64,000 nt of DNA from Coturnix japonica (lineage: Eukaryota; Chordata; Aves; Galliformes; Phasianidae): positions 116,309,276 through 116,373,275 of the forward strand of contig NC_029516.1 in assembly GCF_001577835.2 (NCBI RefSeq), read 5' to 3'. The position numbers and the translations under genes are program-made. The notes under the pieces were generated by a model. That model was not told the DNA's origin and ran no database searches. It was given only the letters and a program-made list of their open reading frames with translations. Of this stretch, positions 1-13,000 are shown piece by piece; within the stretch, counting starts at the first letter, position 1, and every line of letters starts with the position of its first letter.

Positions 1-1098
1 AACCTTTTCAGGAGTCCGGCTGATGAGATCCTATGAAGTATATTGTAATAATGTCTTAGTACAACTCTGGAAGAGGAGTATATTTGTACAGCCAGTGTTA
101 ATGTCAGAAAGGGAATCTTAAGCACTCTAAACCAACAGTGTTACCAGATGTTACCACATGATCTTCAGCGTAAATTGTTAATCCAGGTTTCTGTCACCTT
201 TTTTCAGAGGTTGGTGTGACATTAAGAGAGTGTATTTCAAACCCAGATTTACAAACTGCCTTACGGTGGCCTTTCATTGCAAATCAGTATAATGGCGATA
301 ATGTTCGTTCAGTGGATTTCTAAATGCATCTTGAACAAGGAGGGTTTTTTTTAATGTTGAAAGAACTTACTTCAGCTATTTAAATTACTTCAAGAGTATC
401 TTCTGGAGAAGAATCTCCTCCTTACAGACATTTTTGCTTAAGGGTTGCAAATGGAGACAGATTTCCTCTCTTGTTTTAAATAGTAGCTGTGTACCTCATT
501 AACATGCAATTAAATAAAATTTTATCTGTAAGGACAGGCTACATACAGCTTAAAGCCAAGAAAGCACTATAAAGATTCTTTATATACCTCTACTTCTCAG
601 TTTCCCAAACTGTACTGTATATGCTCCCTTGAGAGAATTGTAGCTAAAGAGAAATCATTCAGCGTACTTGACTATGAAAGGTGGCTCCAGAGGGCTTCAG
701 ATCTGTACTCCTGTCCCCACTGCATAGGGTGCTTTCTCTAAAGGAAATGTAACTGCCCTTTCAAGATCAAATTGGCCTCTGGGTCTGCAGGCAGTTCTCT
801 CCTAGATGTATCTATTCATCAGTAAGATAGTCGGGTGAAGCTGCAACCTGAGAAGAGTCTGCTTAAGTCTCCTGTTTTACTCACTTTTGTGGTGTTATAA
901 ATTATTACTCTTGTCTGAACAGTGCAAAAGGAGGAGAAAGTGTCATGTTTTTCAGTTCTCTGTAGAGCCCTATCTGTAAACCTACCTGGTGAATTCAGGT
1001 TTTCTTGCCTCATTTATCTATTTATTTATTTTAAAGCATTTTATTCTTTCTGTTATTTTTGTTTTTGAAACATACATTCTTTCTTTATGCCTTTTCAG
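1..1098. other. ASMTL intron (upstream part), no exon found
   Basis: This stretch is AT-rich and ends in the acceptor of the first visible ASMTL exon (CTTTTCAG just before 1099). The N-terminal Maf exons, which should carry the SASPRR-type motif, were not found here and must lie upstream of the window. No repeat is obvious. Confidence 0.6.
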
Positions 1099-4000
1099 AA
1101 ACACCTGAGAACACCTGACATTGTTATAGGAGCAGACACCATTGTGGTAAGAGGTCTTCTGAGCTTCGGTATCGTTTTAAACCATGACAAGCATAGAAAA
1201 TACAAGCATAGAAAATACAAGCATATTTAGGCTTAAAGTTGGGGGTGGAAAATGATTTTTTTCCACTGACAAGTTGCACCTGAGATGAGATGTTTTTTGA
1301 ACTTTTGTACATGTGTTTCTAAGTCTTTTCTTCCTAACAAGGCTAATTTTGCTGTCTTGAGTGCTCAAAGCCTCAGTACTATTCTTCCAGAGACAATAGT
1401 ATCTCTATCTGTGTTCTTTGCACTGCTCAGTAGTCTCATTTTGAAGATGTGGCTGAAAACTTATTTTAAATCCTTATTTTAAATCCTCAGTTTCAGGAAA
1501 ACTAAGAAGACAGCACAATATCTCTGTCTTTCTGTTTTAGTCTGTGGATGAGCAGATCTTGGAGAAACCAGTTGATAAGCAAGATGCATATAGGATGTTA
1601 TCAAGGTTCGTAATGCTACATGAGATTCAAAATGTGTACATTTGTTTTAATGGGAGCTGTATAGATGTATATTGAGAAATCTGTGGCCATGTTTTGTTCT
1701 GATGTTTTTAAATATCATAAGCTGGTCTTGTATCTGAAAATTAGGTGTGCTTTTCTCTTAGCCAAAGCTGCTTGTTTCTTGCCCTTTCACTACAGGAAGA
1801 TGGAGGACTTAACAAACCATTTTGTTTTCATTTTAATTTCTGGAGTGAATTATTGCAGGACTTGTATGCTTCATTTAATACTGGAGGGGAAGACAGGGAG
1901 AGAATTATGATGGGGAGAAGAACAGAAGTAGTTTGAGGCTTAAATTTTAATGAAGATAATTGCATGTATGAAAGAGTGATGCTTGCTCACTGACACCTGC
2001 TTTGAACTCCTCCTACCTTGTTTCCCTTCAAGAGAAATGTCCAGTGTCTTCAGATTAAATTTACTATTGGATAAACATTGTTCTAATTTACTTTGCAGTA
2101 AGAAAGATGTAATACAGTCAGTAGTGAAATTAACTGGTTGAATGATTGAAGCTGAAAGGAGACCCTTCATCTTCTCCAGCCCATCTGCTCAAGTAGGGTT
2201 GCATTGTGAAGTCATAAGAAAATGTGTTAGTGTCTCAAACGGAGGCTACACTTGCAGTTTTGCTCCAACCCAGATTCTGCTTTATGGATTTATAGTTTAA
2301 TTGAGGAATTGTTTTTTACTTCCATTGTTGCTCTCAGTGGATGGACTGTCAGGCTTTTAGGCTTCTGCTTTTTTTTTTTTTCCCTTCTGAAGGGTACCTT
2401 TCAAATTTAATGGTTTTTTTTTGGGGTTGGGGGGGAAATGTTGATTATTTTCAAGGAAACGCTAACTGAATAAAATAAAACAAATCGCCTCATTTTTATA
2501 GGATGAGATGCGATGAGTCTGCTTGCATTGCATGGGAGGGTCACATCACATGGTAGCCTTGCTAATCTCTAATCTCTTCAAAAATTTAACTCTCATGATA
2601 CTTACGAGAGTTCAATTGCTTCTATATTACACAAACTTAATGCCTTTACAATTATTCAGCCACAGTGTGGCACTCTGGAGCCTTTAGAAGAATGGCTACC
2701 ACTTCCGGCTTTCTGGGCCAGAATCACGCAGAATCACAGAATGACCCGGGTTGGAAGGGACCTCAAGGATCATGTAGTTCCAACCCCCCTGCCTGGCAGG
2801 GCCACCAAACATACACATTTACTAGATCAGGTTGCCCAGGGCCCCGTCCAACCTGGTCTTGAACACCTCCAAGGATGGGGCATCCACAACCTCCCTGGGC
2901 AGCCTGTTCCAGGGCCTCACCACTCTCCTAGTGAAGAACTTCCCCCTAACATCCAACCTAAATCTTCCCTCTTTTAACTTAAAACCATTTCCCCATGTCC
3001 TGCTATTGTCAGTCAGCCCTTTTGAAGAGTTTACTCCCCTCCTGGGAGTAAGAATCCTGCTCACTTGGGAAGTCTGTGCATGTGTTTGAGGAAGAGTGAA
3101 TGTAAACTGTCTTCCTGTACACACTGCTTCTGTTACTGCAGTTTGCTGTGGAATCCCTGGAGCTCAGTTGTTTTGATGAAATATATACATAATCTGCAGT
3201 TACCTGGCACCTGTTTGTGATAAGTTGTGACCTAACTGCATATAGGCAGTTTTCAGTGAAGATACCTGCAATCACGGTGTAAATGTTGACTGGCTTTTTC
3301 TTATGCATTTGAAGTAGTTGCTTCTTCTGTATGGTGAATAGTCTGACACCACTAATTGCTTTCTCGAATTGTGGACATTGGTGTTAGTGAGATTTTAGAG
3401 ACTTAACGTAAGTCTTCTTAACCTTTTTTTGCTGGGTTTGGTTAATATCTTTTCACTTATATTGAACTAAGAATATATTTGTTTGACATATTTATATCAT
3501 GTTGATGTTTTTGTATGATCTGTTTGGAGGTGTGGCAATATGATTATGAAAAATACTTCTGCTTGTGACAGATTTCATAAAACCATTGCTTAATATGTGA
3601 TTTTCCCTGACAGGTTGAGTGGGAAGGAGCACAGTGTTTTCACAGGAGTGGTTATTATACACTGCAGCAGTAAAGGTACATTGGTTCTTTTTGCTCCATG
3701 TTTTCATGAGAAATCATTTGTATATGGACTTTGCCTTCTACAGATGAATCCATAGGGTTGAATTTTCTCTTATATAGTATGAATTGGCTTTGAACTCAAC
3801 TTGGGAATTACCTAACCTTTAAACTAAAAACACATCACAAAAGCTACCCTTCTTACTGCATTCAGTTGCAATCATCCTTCCTCTATGACAAAATACAAGC
3901 CTATAAAAATGATCCTTCTGAGAGCTATGAGGCCAACTACAAGATCAGTAGAAACTGGAAGAAATTCTCTAAGTGAAATTCAGACAATTTGTAGCAGCTG

Positions 4001-7000
4001 TAGGGAGCAATACATCTATATAACTTTTTCAGCAAACAATTGTTTTTTGAGCACTCTAATGTCAAAATTTGAGTGTTCAGAGGATTTCCTCTAGTAGTTA
4101 TGTCTATATTTTGTTAGAGGAACTTATTTCAAAGGCCCTCTGAAATTTCAGTGAGTATGGTTTTATGTAGACAAATTCTTTACAGCTTTACTTTTTTATT
4201 GGAATGGTTGTTTTTAAGTCTTGTAACAGAAATAGGGCCAGTGATCCAGTACTGTTACTGATGTTTGTACAGTAGAAAGAGTAATGGCTGGAAAAGAAAG
4301 ATCTACCTTTTACCTCCTGCAGGATTTCAGTTGCTACCAGAGTACAGACTAATAATTTGCACAGCAGTAGCAAGAGATGTGGACTTGGATCTTGTAGGAA
4401 ATAGTCAACTAATAACATGTAATGTGCTAGTGCATGCTCATTCTTTTAGAAGGCTGCTTTCTTTTGAGTATATTTTGGTACAGCCTTGCTCTATAATCTT
4501 ACTGGGTTCATTGTGTACTCACTCATTACGCTGTTGGAGCCCACAACCAGATATGCAGTGCTTCATAGCACACTTTAAAGAACCTTTGGCATTCTTACAG
4601 CCACTTCTATGTAAAAAAGGCTGAAAATAATAGTCATATTTATTGAGAGATATGAAAGATCACACTGCAGATGGCACTGCTGGATATCTGCAGTACAGAT
4701 GCAGCTGCACGCTCAGCTCATGCATATATAACAGCTATAATTTTAACTATGTTGTGTTATGGGTTGTTTGTGAACACTCCAAAGTTAGAAGGATGTTTGC
4801 AGCCTTCTTTGTTACTGGGTGTATATGCTGGCAATTAATTAATTACGCTAACTAGAGCATACTGTACACAGGGAGAGCAAGCTGCTAGCTTGAAGAGGGG
4901 AACACAGTGGTAGAAAATGTAAAAGCTGAAAGCTGTGGAAGCTTACTGAAAATTATAAGTATGTGCAGGGGGAAATAAACAGAAGAGTTCACTGTCCATT
5001 GAGACTTTTGTTAGCTACATCGTGATTTATATCACTTTTTCTAAGTAAAACTTGTATTTATATGAGGTATAATTAAACTGATGTTACTCTCTAAACTAAT
5101 TTGGTGTTACAATTTCTGTTTCTAATGAGAATTTCTCTCTGTAGATAATCAGCTAGAGACAGAAATCACTGATTTTTATGAAGAGACTAAAGTAAAATTT
5201 TCGGACCTTTCAGAAGAGCTCTTGTGGGAGTACATTCATAGTGGAGAGCCCATGTAAGTAAGACCCTAAAGCTACCTAATACTGTGTCAGAGTAGATCTT
5301 GGGTTATGTTACTAGACTGCAGCATAAAATATTCTGCCCTAATCTAAGCTTAATCTATCTCGTAGCAGTGTACTTTCAGAAGCAGTTTGTGATTCTGTAC
5401 AGTCTGGAGTTAATAGACTGAGACTGACTGACCTTTGGTTTCAAAGGTTGCTTACTTAAGCTTTCAGGTTTGGATGTTAGTCAGTGTACTTCTAACTACC
5501 TTGTTCCGTAGGCGTGAGCAGTGAAAATGTTGGTTTATTGCACTTTATCTGGCTGTATACATAACATTATGCAGTGAAATTTACATAATTGACTTAAAGA
5601 TGGATTAAATTCCCAAGATTACTTTCTGTTTCTATTTATATTTTTTTGGAAATTTCTATTTCCAAAAAATTACATAGAAATTAGATAAGACTGAGTGAGA
5701 TAGCACTGGATTTTGTATTTGAATAGGACTTTGAAAAAGAGCCCAACTTTTCTTCCTGATCTCATTTTAGATTTTCCTCTGACTGAGAGCTTCAAGGCAC
5801 ATACTACAATTGTTTGAGTTCTAAGACATCCTCTTAAGTTTGAGCTCCTTTGCAAGCTAATGTATGCCTAAGGACCCTTCAGCCTTTAGTGGAATAGGGC
5901 TAGGGTCAAAATGTAACTGGGTGACTAAGTGGCAGCATTGGTCTCAGAAGCACTTGCTGTTACTGTCCTTGCTGGACAGGATGTGGAGGAAGCTGGGTGA
6001 CCCATGACAATGCGATTTGATTGCAGTCAGGTGGTATATCTCCATCTAGGGGGACTATGTCACTTGAACTGGCAGAAACTTAAGGACCTTAGGCTACTCA
6101 CCCTTAGTAGAAATATTAATCCTTATATTTAGTTATGATTTATAAATTGCAGTTTTGAGCTTAACTAGAATCCAGCTTCAACTTGAGTAGACTAGTCTTT
6201 ATTCCAGTCTCTGTAGTACTAGTGATTACATGTTCTGTGCAACCTTTACTGTCAAGAACACTCTCAACCTTAATTAGATAGGTCTCAGCTTTCATTTTCT
6301 CTCCCCCAGGGACAAGGCTGGTGGATATGGAATCCAAGCCCTTGGTGGAATGTTAGTTGAATATGTCCATGGAGACTTCTTGAATGTGGTGGGATTTCCT
6401 TTGAATCACTTCTGCAAAAAGCTAGCAGAGTTGTACTATCCACCCCTTAAACATACCATACAGCATATAAAGCATGACTCTATCCCTTCTGTGGACACTT
6501 TTGAGAGCCTAAGTGATGGAGAAAGTGAATCCTCAAGTTTCAAGGAACATAAAGGTGCTAGTAAGTTGGACAGTCCCTCAGGAGTTATTTACAACTCTGA
6601 AAACAGCTCTGGTGTCAGAACTGATTCTGTGATACCTTTGGAAAATCAGAATGGAGTGTCAGACAATGCAACAAAAGTTCCATCTAAAATTCTAGACCTG
6701 ATGGATGGTTTTAGAGCTTCAAAGGTAAGGATAGGGGGGAGGATGGGGAATAAAACTAATTACTCTGATTGATACAATTGCTTTGTTGGAGGTAATTTGA
6801 AATGCTTGAGATGGGATAAGAATAATAGTACAGAAGAAACAGTGTGCATTACCAGAGAATCAAAAGTAGCTGAAACTTCTGACACAACACAGATATATGT
6901 ATATATTTTTGTATGAATTCTATATACTGTTTAACTGCAGAGATGGTTAAAAATCTTCTTTTTAATTTGAAATTGAAGATGCCTGCAGGACTATTTTTTT

Positions 7001-10000
7001 TTCTTTTTCCTTTTGCCACTTGCATGTTGGGTATTGAGTATAAACGGTTAAACTGTGCTTTTAGGATGTCTGGAAACAGCACCTATCTGCTTTCTTTCCA
7101 TATGTTCCTTTTGTCGTGTAGTCTAATTAAATGCAACTTATGGAAGATTGACTTATCTTTCATTAGCTACATCAGCGATTCTGACTCTGGTGCATGTTGT
7201 AATTAGGAGACTCCAAAATAACAGACATTTCAGAAATGTATCATGCAAATCATGCAAAAAATGCATTCCACAGTGAAAGTGGAATGTTGTTGGGAAACTT
7301 CAGAATGCTTTTAAATATAAATGTACTGCTGAGGTTTTTAGCACTAAGTGCAATCAAACAGAAAACAGCCTTTTATCTACACTGCTCAGAAGGCTTTTTA
7401 TGTGCTTTAATTACCAAACTTATTTTAAATGTATGCAATGCTTGTCATAGTGGGGTTTTTTTGGTTTTTTTTTCCCTTTTGAACTTGTAATACTTAGTTT
7501 TAGAATTCTGGGAGAGATCTTAACTTTTTTTTTATTTCCTGTTAAGGAAGTAGCTCTTTTTATACCCTGTTTCATGTTCTAGTTGTTTATCAGATATTGC
7601 CTGGAGATTATCAGCTGGAGAGATGTACACCTAACACAGGCTACAAACTGAAGGTCACAAGCAGCTAAGTGTAATGGGGAATGAGTAACTGGGTGTTTTA
7701 AGTGCTACCAGGTTATGTGCTCAGAGCTCCACTGTAGTGAAAGAAGATGAAGGAGAAATTGAGCGCTAGTCATTCTGAATAGATTAGTGATATCAAGTCG
7801 GTGATGTTTCAGAAAGAGATGGAAAGAACTGCTCAAGTGGCAGTGAAATGACAAACCTAAAGATAATTTAAAATAGCAGAAGAAAATACACAAAACAGTG
7901 AACAGTGGTTCTGTTGAAATAGTAGAAAGTCACTGTTAAGCCTGTAAATTGGTGGCTACCCTTACGGTAGTCCTGGGCACAATACAGTTAAGTTATGGAA
8001 TGATAATTAATAAAATCAGATGTTCTTATATAGCTGGGCAGTAGCAGTAGTTGTTTCAGTAGCATAGCAATGGCTAATGGTAGGCTTGTTGAGTGAGGCA
8101 TATCCACTTAGAGCAAGTTTGATGTACAAGAATGGATGAGATAATGCTTAGCACATCTTCAAGTGCAAGATGTGGAGAATTAACAGCGTACTGTAATTGC
8201 ACATTAGGTGCGCTTGTTGCTGTGATCTGATGGCAAAATCAGTTCTCTGTGATGAAAGTTGACGGAAAACTACTAAATAGAAGCAGGAGCTTTTCCTAAT
8301 AATCTGTGTGAAATCAGCATGGAATACTGGGTTTCATGCTGGGCTACTGGGGTTTTATCTTCCTGAGGCCTGAAGATATTTGTACAATTCATTATTGTTA
8401 TTATTTTCTTTGTTCCATGTGTAAGTATCTTAGCAAAGTGTGCATGTAGTCATGTAGTAGAGTTGTGCTTTGAAGTCTTATTCCTTTTTCTAGACATAGT
8501 TTTTACTGCACGAAGACCAATCTTTCTATAACTGAAGCTGCTACATTGCCTTAATGGAACTTTGCAGTTCCTAATATTTTAGGTAAATCAAATTTAAATT
8601 GATCTTTTACACATTCTCTTAGGCATTAGTTCAGTTGTTTAAATATATTTGGCTTAATGGAACATGCATATAGCTAGGTATATGCTAAATATCTGTATAA
8701 TGAGGTGCTCTTAATACAAACTCTGTAGGCTGCATGCCAGTGTATTTTGAGTTTCCTTCTCTCATATACCTCTGTTCCAATTAATGTTACTTAGCAAAGT
8801 TATTAAAACACCTAGAGGAAAATAAACCTGTCATAACAGTTCTTAGGAGTTGTTACTGTGTAGCACTTAAGTAACATAATTATGTAGGCTAATACTTCTG
8901 GAATGTCTGTGGCAAAAGGTGTAGGTACTTTGTTTCTTGATTGCGGTCTTTCTAATGCAACTGGTTTTGCTCTTCTTTTTCTACATGTAGGCTCTGTTTG
9001 TAGCCTCTAAGCTGAAGATATTTGATCATTTGAAAAAGAAAAGTCCTCAAAAGGCTGCAGATATTGCAAATGAGGTTGGAACTTCTGTGTGTGGGACTGA
9101 AAGGCTCCTTGATGCCTGTGCTGCTCTTGGTTTGCTGGAGAAAACACCACAAGGTGACTTTTCCCATCCCTTCCATGTTGTCAGTAACTTGGATTTGAGG
9201 TGGAAACATCATTGCTTTGTCATTAATAGCTGGAATTGTTCTGTTTGGGAGCAGGCATTATTTATTGAACACACCAGGTATCCTTTGAGGAAACCCTAGA
9301 TTGATGTAGTGTTCAGAGAGCAAAAGCAATCATCTCCAAATTCTAATAACTTTCATGGGCAAGTCCCAGGGAGCAGCATAAAAGCTCAGATGTGCCACCT
9401 AAATAAGGAAATGAAAGAGAAAGTCCTAAAGGCAGAACATATTGGGGAATGTGTGAATTTAAGGGGAAGAAAAGGCATAATCTTAAAACAGAAAAATGCG
9501 GTCAAGAGCGAGGAACTTGTGATGATCTTCTGTGAATATCAGATGCATAGTTAAGATTATCTGGATTATAAATAAACAATGAAAAGGTTCTCTACATCCT
9601 TCAGCACCTACATTCATTTTAAAAAGGAAGCCCCAAAGTGATTTTCATTCTTGACAAATGAGGAAACCTTTAGAAGTATTTCATAGAAATCTTTGTTCAG
9701 TAAAACACCTTGTGATGCCAAGATCAGGATTTGGTGGCTCTTTAATGGCATTACAAGGTAATATGCCTTGAAATATTAGCTGACATCTGTAAAGTGCTGG
9801 AACAAAACTGGTTATAACTGTGCTCTTTCCTTAAGGTTATAGGAATACGGATTCAACAAATACTTATCTGGCATCTGATGGTGAATTCTCGCTTCATGGC
9901 TACATTATCCACTCTAATGACCATCTTTGGCCTCTCTTTACACATTTGGAGTCTGCTGTTAAAGAGGGAAGCAGGCAGAACCATCGAGCCTTTGGAAAGA

Positions 10001-13000
10001 AAACGGAGGATTTATTTAATGTAACGTAAATTCTTATTTGTTTCAAAACTCACAAGGCTGGAGCTTCTCTAGGGGGAAATAGAAAATGAGCTGTTAAAGA
10101 GAGTACATGAATCTCAAATGCTAGAAATACAGCATAACTTGCTTGTCATAGATTTCTGTTCCCTTCAACTTTTACAGTGCAGTCTTAAGGCTCCAGAAGT
10201 TCTGGAGCAATCACAGAATATACTAGAAAACTTAAGTGCTGATAAAATTCAGATGGAAGTTCTGCCCATCCAGTTAACATACCCTACAACAACCTCTCAG
10301 TGTGTTTAATTGACTACTGTGTGGCCTTTTTGTTATACCAGGTTACATTTTTATATGTATTCCTTCAATTCTGGGTGCTGATTGCTTGTTACTGATGTGC
10401 ATCCAGTGCAGTCTGTTGTGGCTGTACATTCAAAGTTGCTTTTTAAGTGCTTTAAAGGGAAGTAATGATCCAGTCTACATAGGTCACTCAGCCTTTGTTT
10501 TATCTGACTTTGTAGTTTTGTATATACTTCAAGCTGGCGTATGTTGCCATTAAGAACTGTAATCCTTTCCTTAATGTTTCCACCTCAATAGTGTTCCTTT
10601 CCTAATGCTAGCCCAGGTTGGTCTCTGGGGTATCACATAAGGTGATTCCTAACTCAGCAGTTCTACACCTAGTGAAGCAGACTTGTGCTTGTTTATGGAT
10701 GAGATTATATAAGGATTTCATCTTTGACTGCAACACTTCAGGCTGCATCTTGAGGTTCTTGATTTGCACCGAACTTCTAAATGTTGAGTAATCTAGTTTT
10801 CTAAAGAGAATGTTTCTACACTTCCATTGTAGTTAATAAATGAAGTAACAGCCTTTGGAGATTTTAGGAAGTCCTTTTAGCCTAACATTGTCTAAATTAC
10901 TGGTGGACAGAAGCTCCCTTATGAATCCTTCAGAGACTGATTTAAAGGGAACTTAGATTCTTTAAGATAACTGCAGAAGTGGATACTTAAATTTGTGTGA
11001 ATTACTAACTTTAGTGTAGGTGAGCTATTTTGTGTTAATCTGGATTATCAACTAGAGTTTTACTGGGTGATGCTAGGCAGGAGACACTATTTGAGATATG
11101 CAGTTTCATATCTCTGCAGTGCAGTATGTGTCCAAGTAGGATAGATGCACTGCCTGTGGTACTATATATACCATAGCCGGTAGATATTCTACTTAATGGT
11201 AGTTTAAAAGCAATGTATATCCAATATGGTTAGTATGGAAGTGAGATGTGCTTTATGCATCACTTAGAAGCTTGGAGGCATAAGGCTTTAGTTCTTCATA
11301 CTTTCTTAACTGATCTAAAACAAACAGTACAATCCTTAATATTGCTGTTTTAAAATTATAGCCCAACAATCTAATTATTTTCTCATCGTGTGAAAATAAA
11401 TGCTAGAATTGTATGAAATCAGTTTGTGAGTATATCAGGAGAAAGGATCATAGATGAAAATTCAATCTGTCTGTTCAGGCATTTTAAAGATGGAAGACAT
11501 TCTGCTGTGGAACAAATTCCTTAAATGTATATCTGAGGCATAGAATTGCATTAAAAACACTTCGCATTACCTCTTCCTCCTGCTGTGCTGCCTCAGCTCA
11601 TGTTTAATAGCCCTTGAGCTAACCAAGACTATGACCAAGCTAGTTAAGTGTGTGTTCTTTGAGACGTAACTACAAAAGATGTCTAGATGACAGTTAGAAG
11701 CAGTTGTAACCAGCAAAGAACTTGGATGAGCAACCAGGCAATGATACTTTGGTCTGTTTTTAATTTCAGAATTCTCATATTAATATATTAGTGCACCAGC
11801 TCCTTTGATTTGAACATAATTTTAGTTATAGTAATTGAAATTTGTTTCACATTGCTTGTGTTTTAAATTTATTTTTTCTTTTTAAGGACTATTATCAGAG
11901 CCAGGAAGTGAAGCAGCGTTTTATGGCTGCTATGCACAGCATTGCCCACCTTACAGCAAGAGACGTGGCTACAGCATTTGATCTTTCAGAGTTTAAGACT
12001 GCTTGTGATTTGGGAGGTATGGTCTGTAGTTGAGCCTGTGTGCAAATAAAAGGGAAAAAGCTTGCTTTGAGATCTGTATTTTATTACTTGGAACATGCAC
12101 AATTTTCCACTTGATTTGGGTATAACTGACTACTGTTACTTTTCTGGTATTGTAATGTCAAAATAAAAGGACTGAGTGCAGTTAACTGAAAGCAGAGTTA
12201 TTGAAGTGGTAGTTGAGTGACTTGACAGTACCTAAATAATTTTCTATAGTAACTATATTGCCCAAACTTTGAGGCGTTGTTCTTGATCATATTAAGTACT
12301 CTTGATCATATTAACCGTCAGTATTAATACTGAAGTATTATCTACTGGCTACCTTTATTTCTGAACTGATGTTTATCTCTTAATGTTACATACAGACTTT
12401 TCCTTAAAAATTTATGCAAGTGGTCGGAGAGAAGATTTTACTTGAGTTTCTTTGAACTTCCAACAGGTTGTACTGGAGCTCTGGCTCATGAATTAATGCG
12501 AATATACCCAAATATGAAGGTCACAGTGTTTGACCTTCCAGAAGCCATTGCAAACACCTCTTGCTTTCAACCATCAGAACAGTGCACAGCTCCAGTGACA
12601 TTTGTATCAGGTAAACATAACATTACCATTTATCTATTATTCTCAAGCACAGGACAGTCTCTCTTGCTGCAGAAAATGGTGTGCTGCCCTACTCCAACCC
12701 CAAGTCTGACTTGGTACAATGCAGCATTGGCTCACCCATAGTAAACAGGTGTTGTTCTTCTCACACCTGCAGGGATAGAACCAAACAGTGGTTGCAGAGT
12801 GACGGTAAATAAAGTGGAATAAGTGGAAGTAGAGTGTGTCTTTGGCTTTTCCTATCTAGGCAAGATCAATACAGTTATTACAAAAGACTTCAGACTTTTT
12901 TTTCTTGCTTTAGTCTTTCTCTCCATTTCTACATAACAGAATTCTTACCTGTGATCTGCTCTGCTTCTACACTATGCTTTCCTTAGCTACGGATCAGTGT

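Noticed and set aside
2822-3124. 100-codon open frame on the minus strand
   Set aside because: It is the RT C-terminal remnant of a CR1 copy joined to intron sequence, not a host gene.
6350-6772. Separate single-exon 140-codon gene
   Set aside because: It is the ASMTL exon 6310-6724 read past its donor site.
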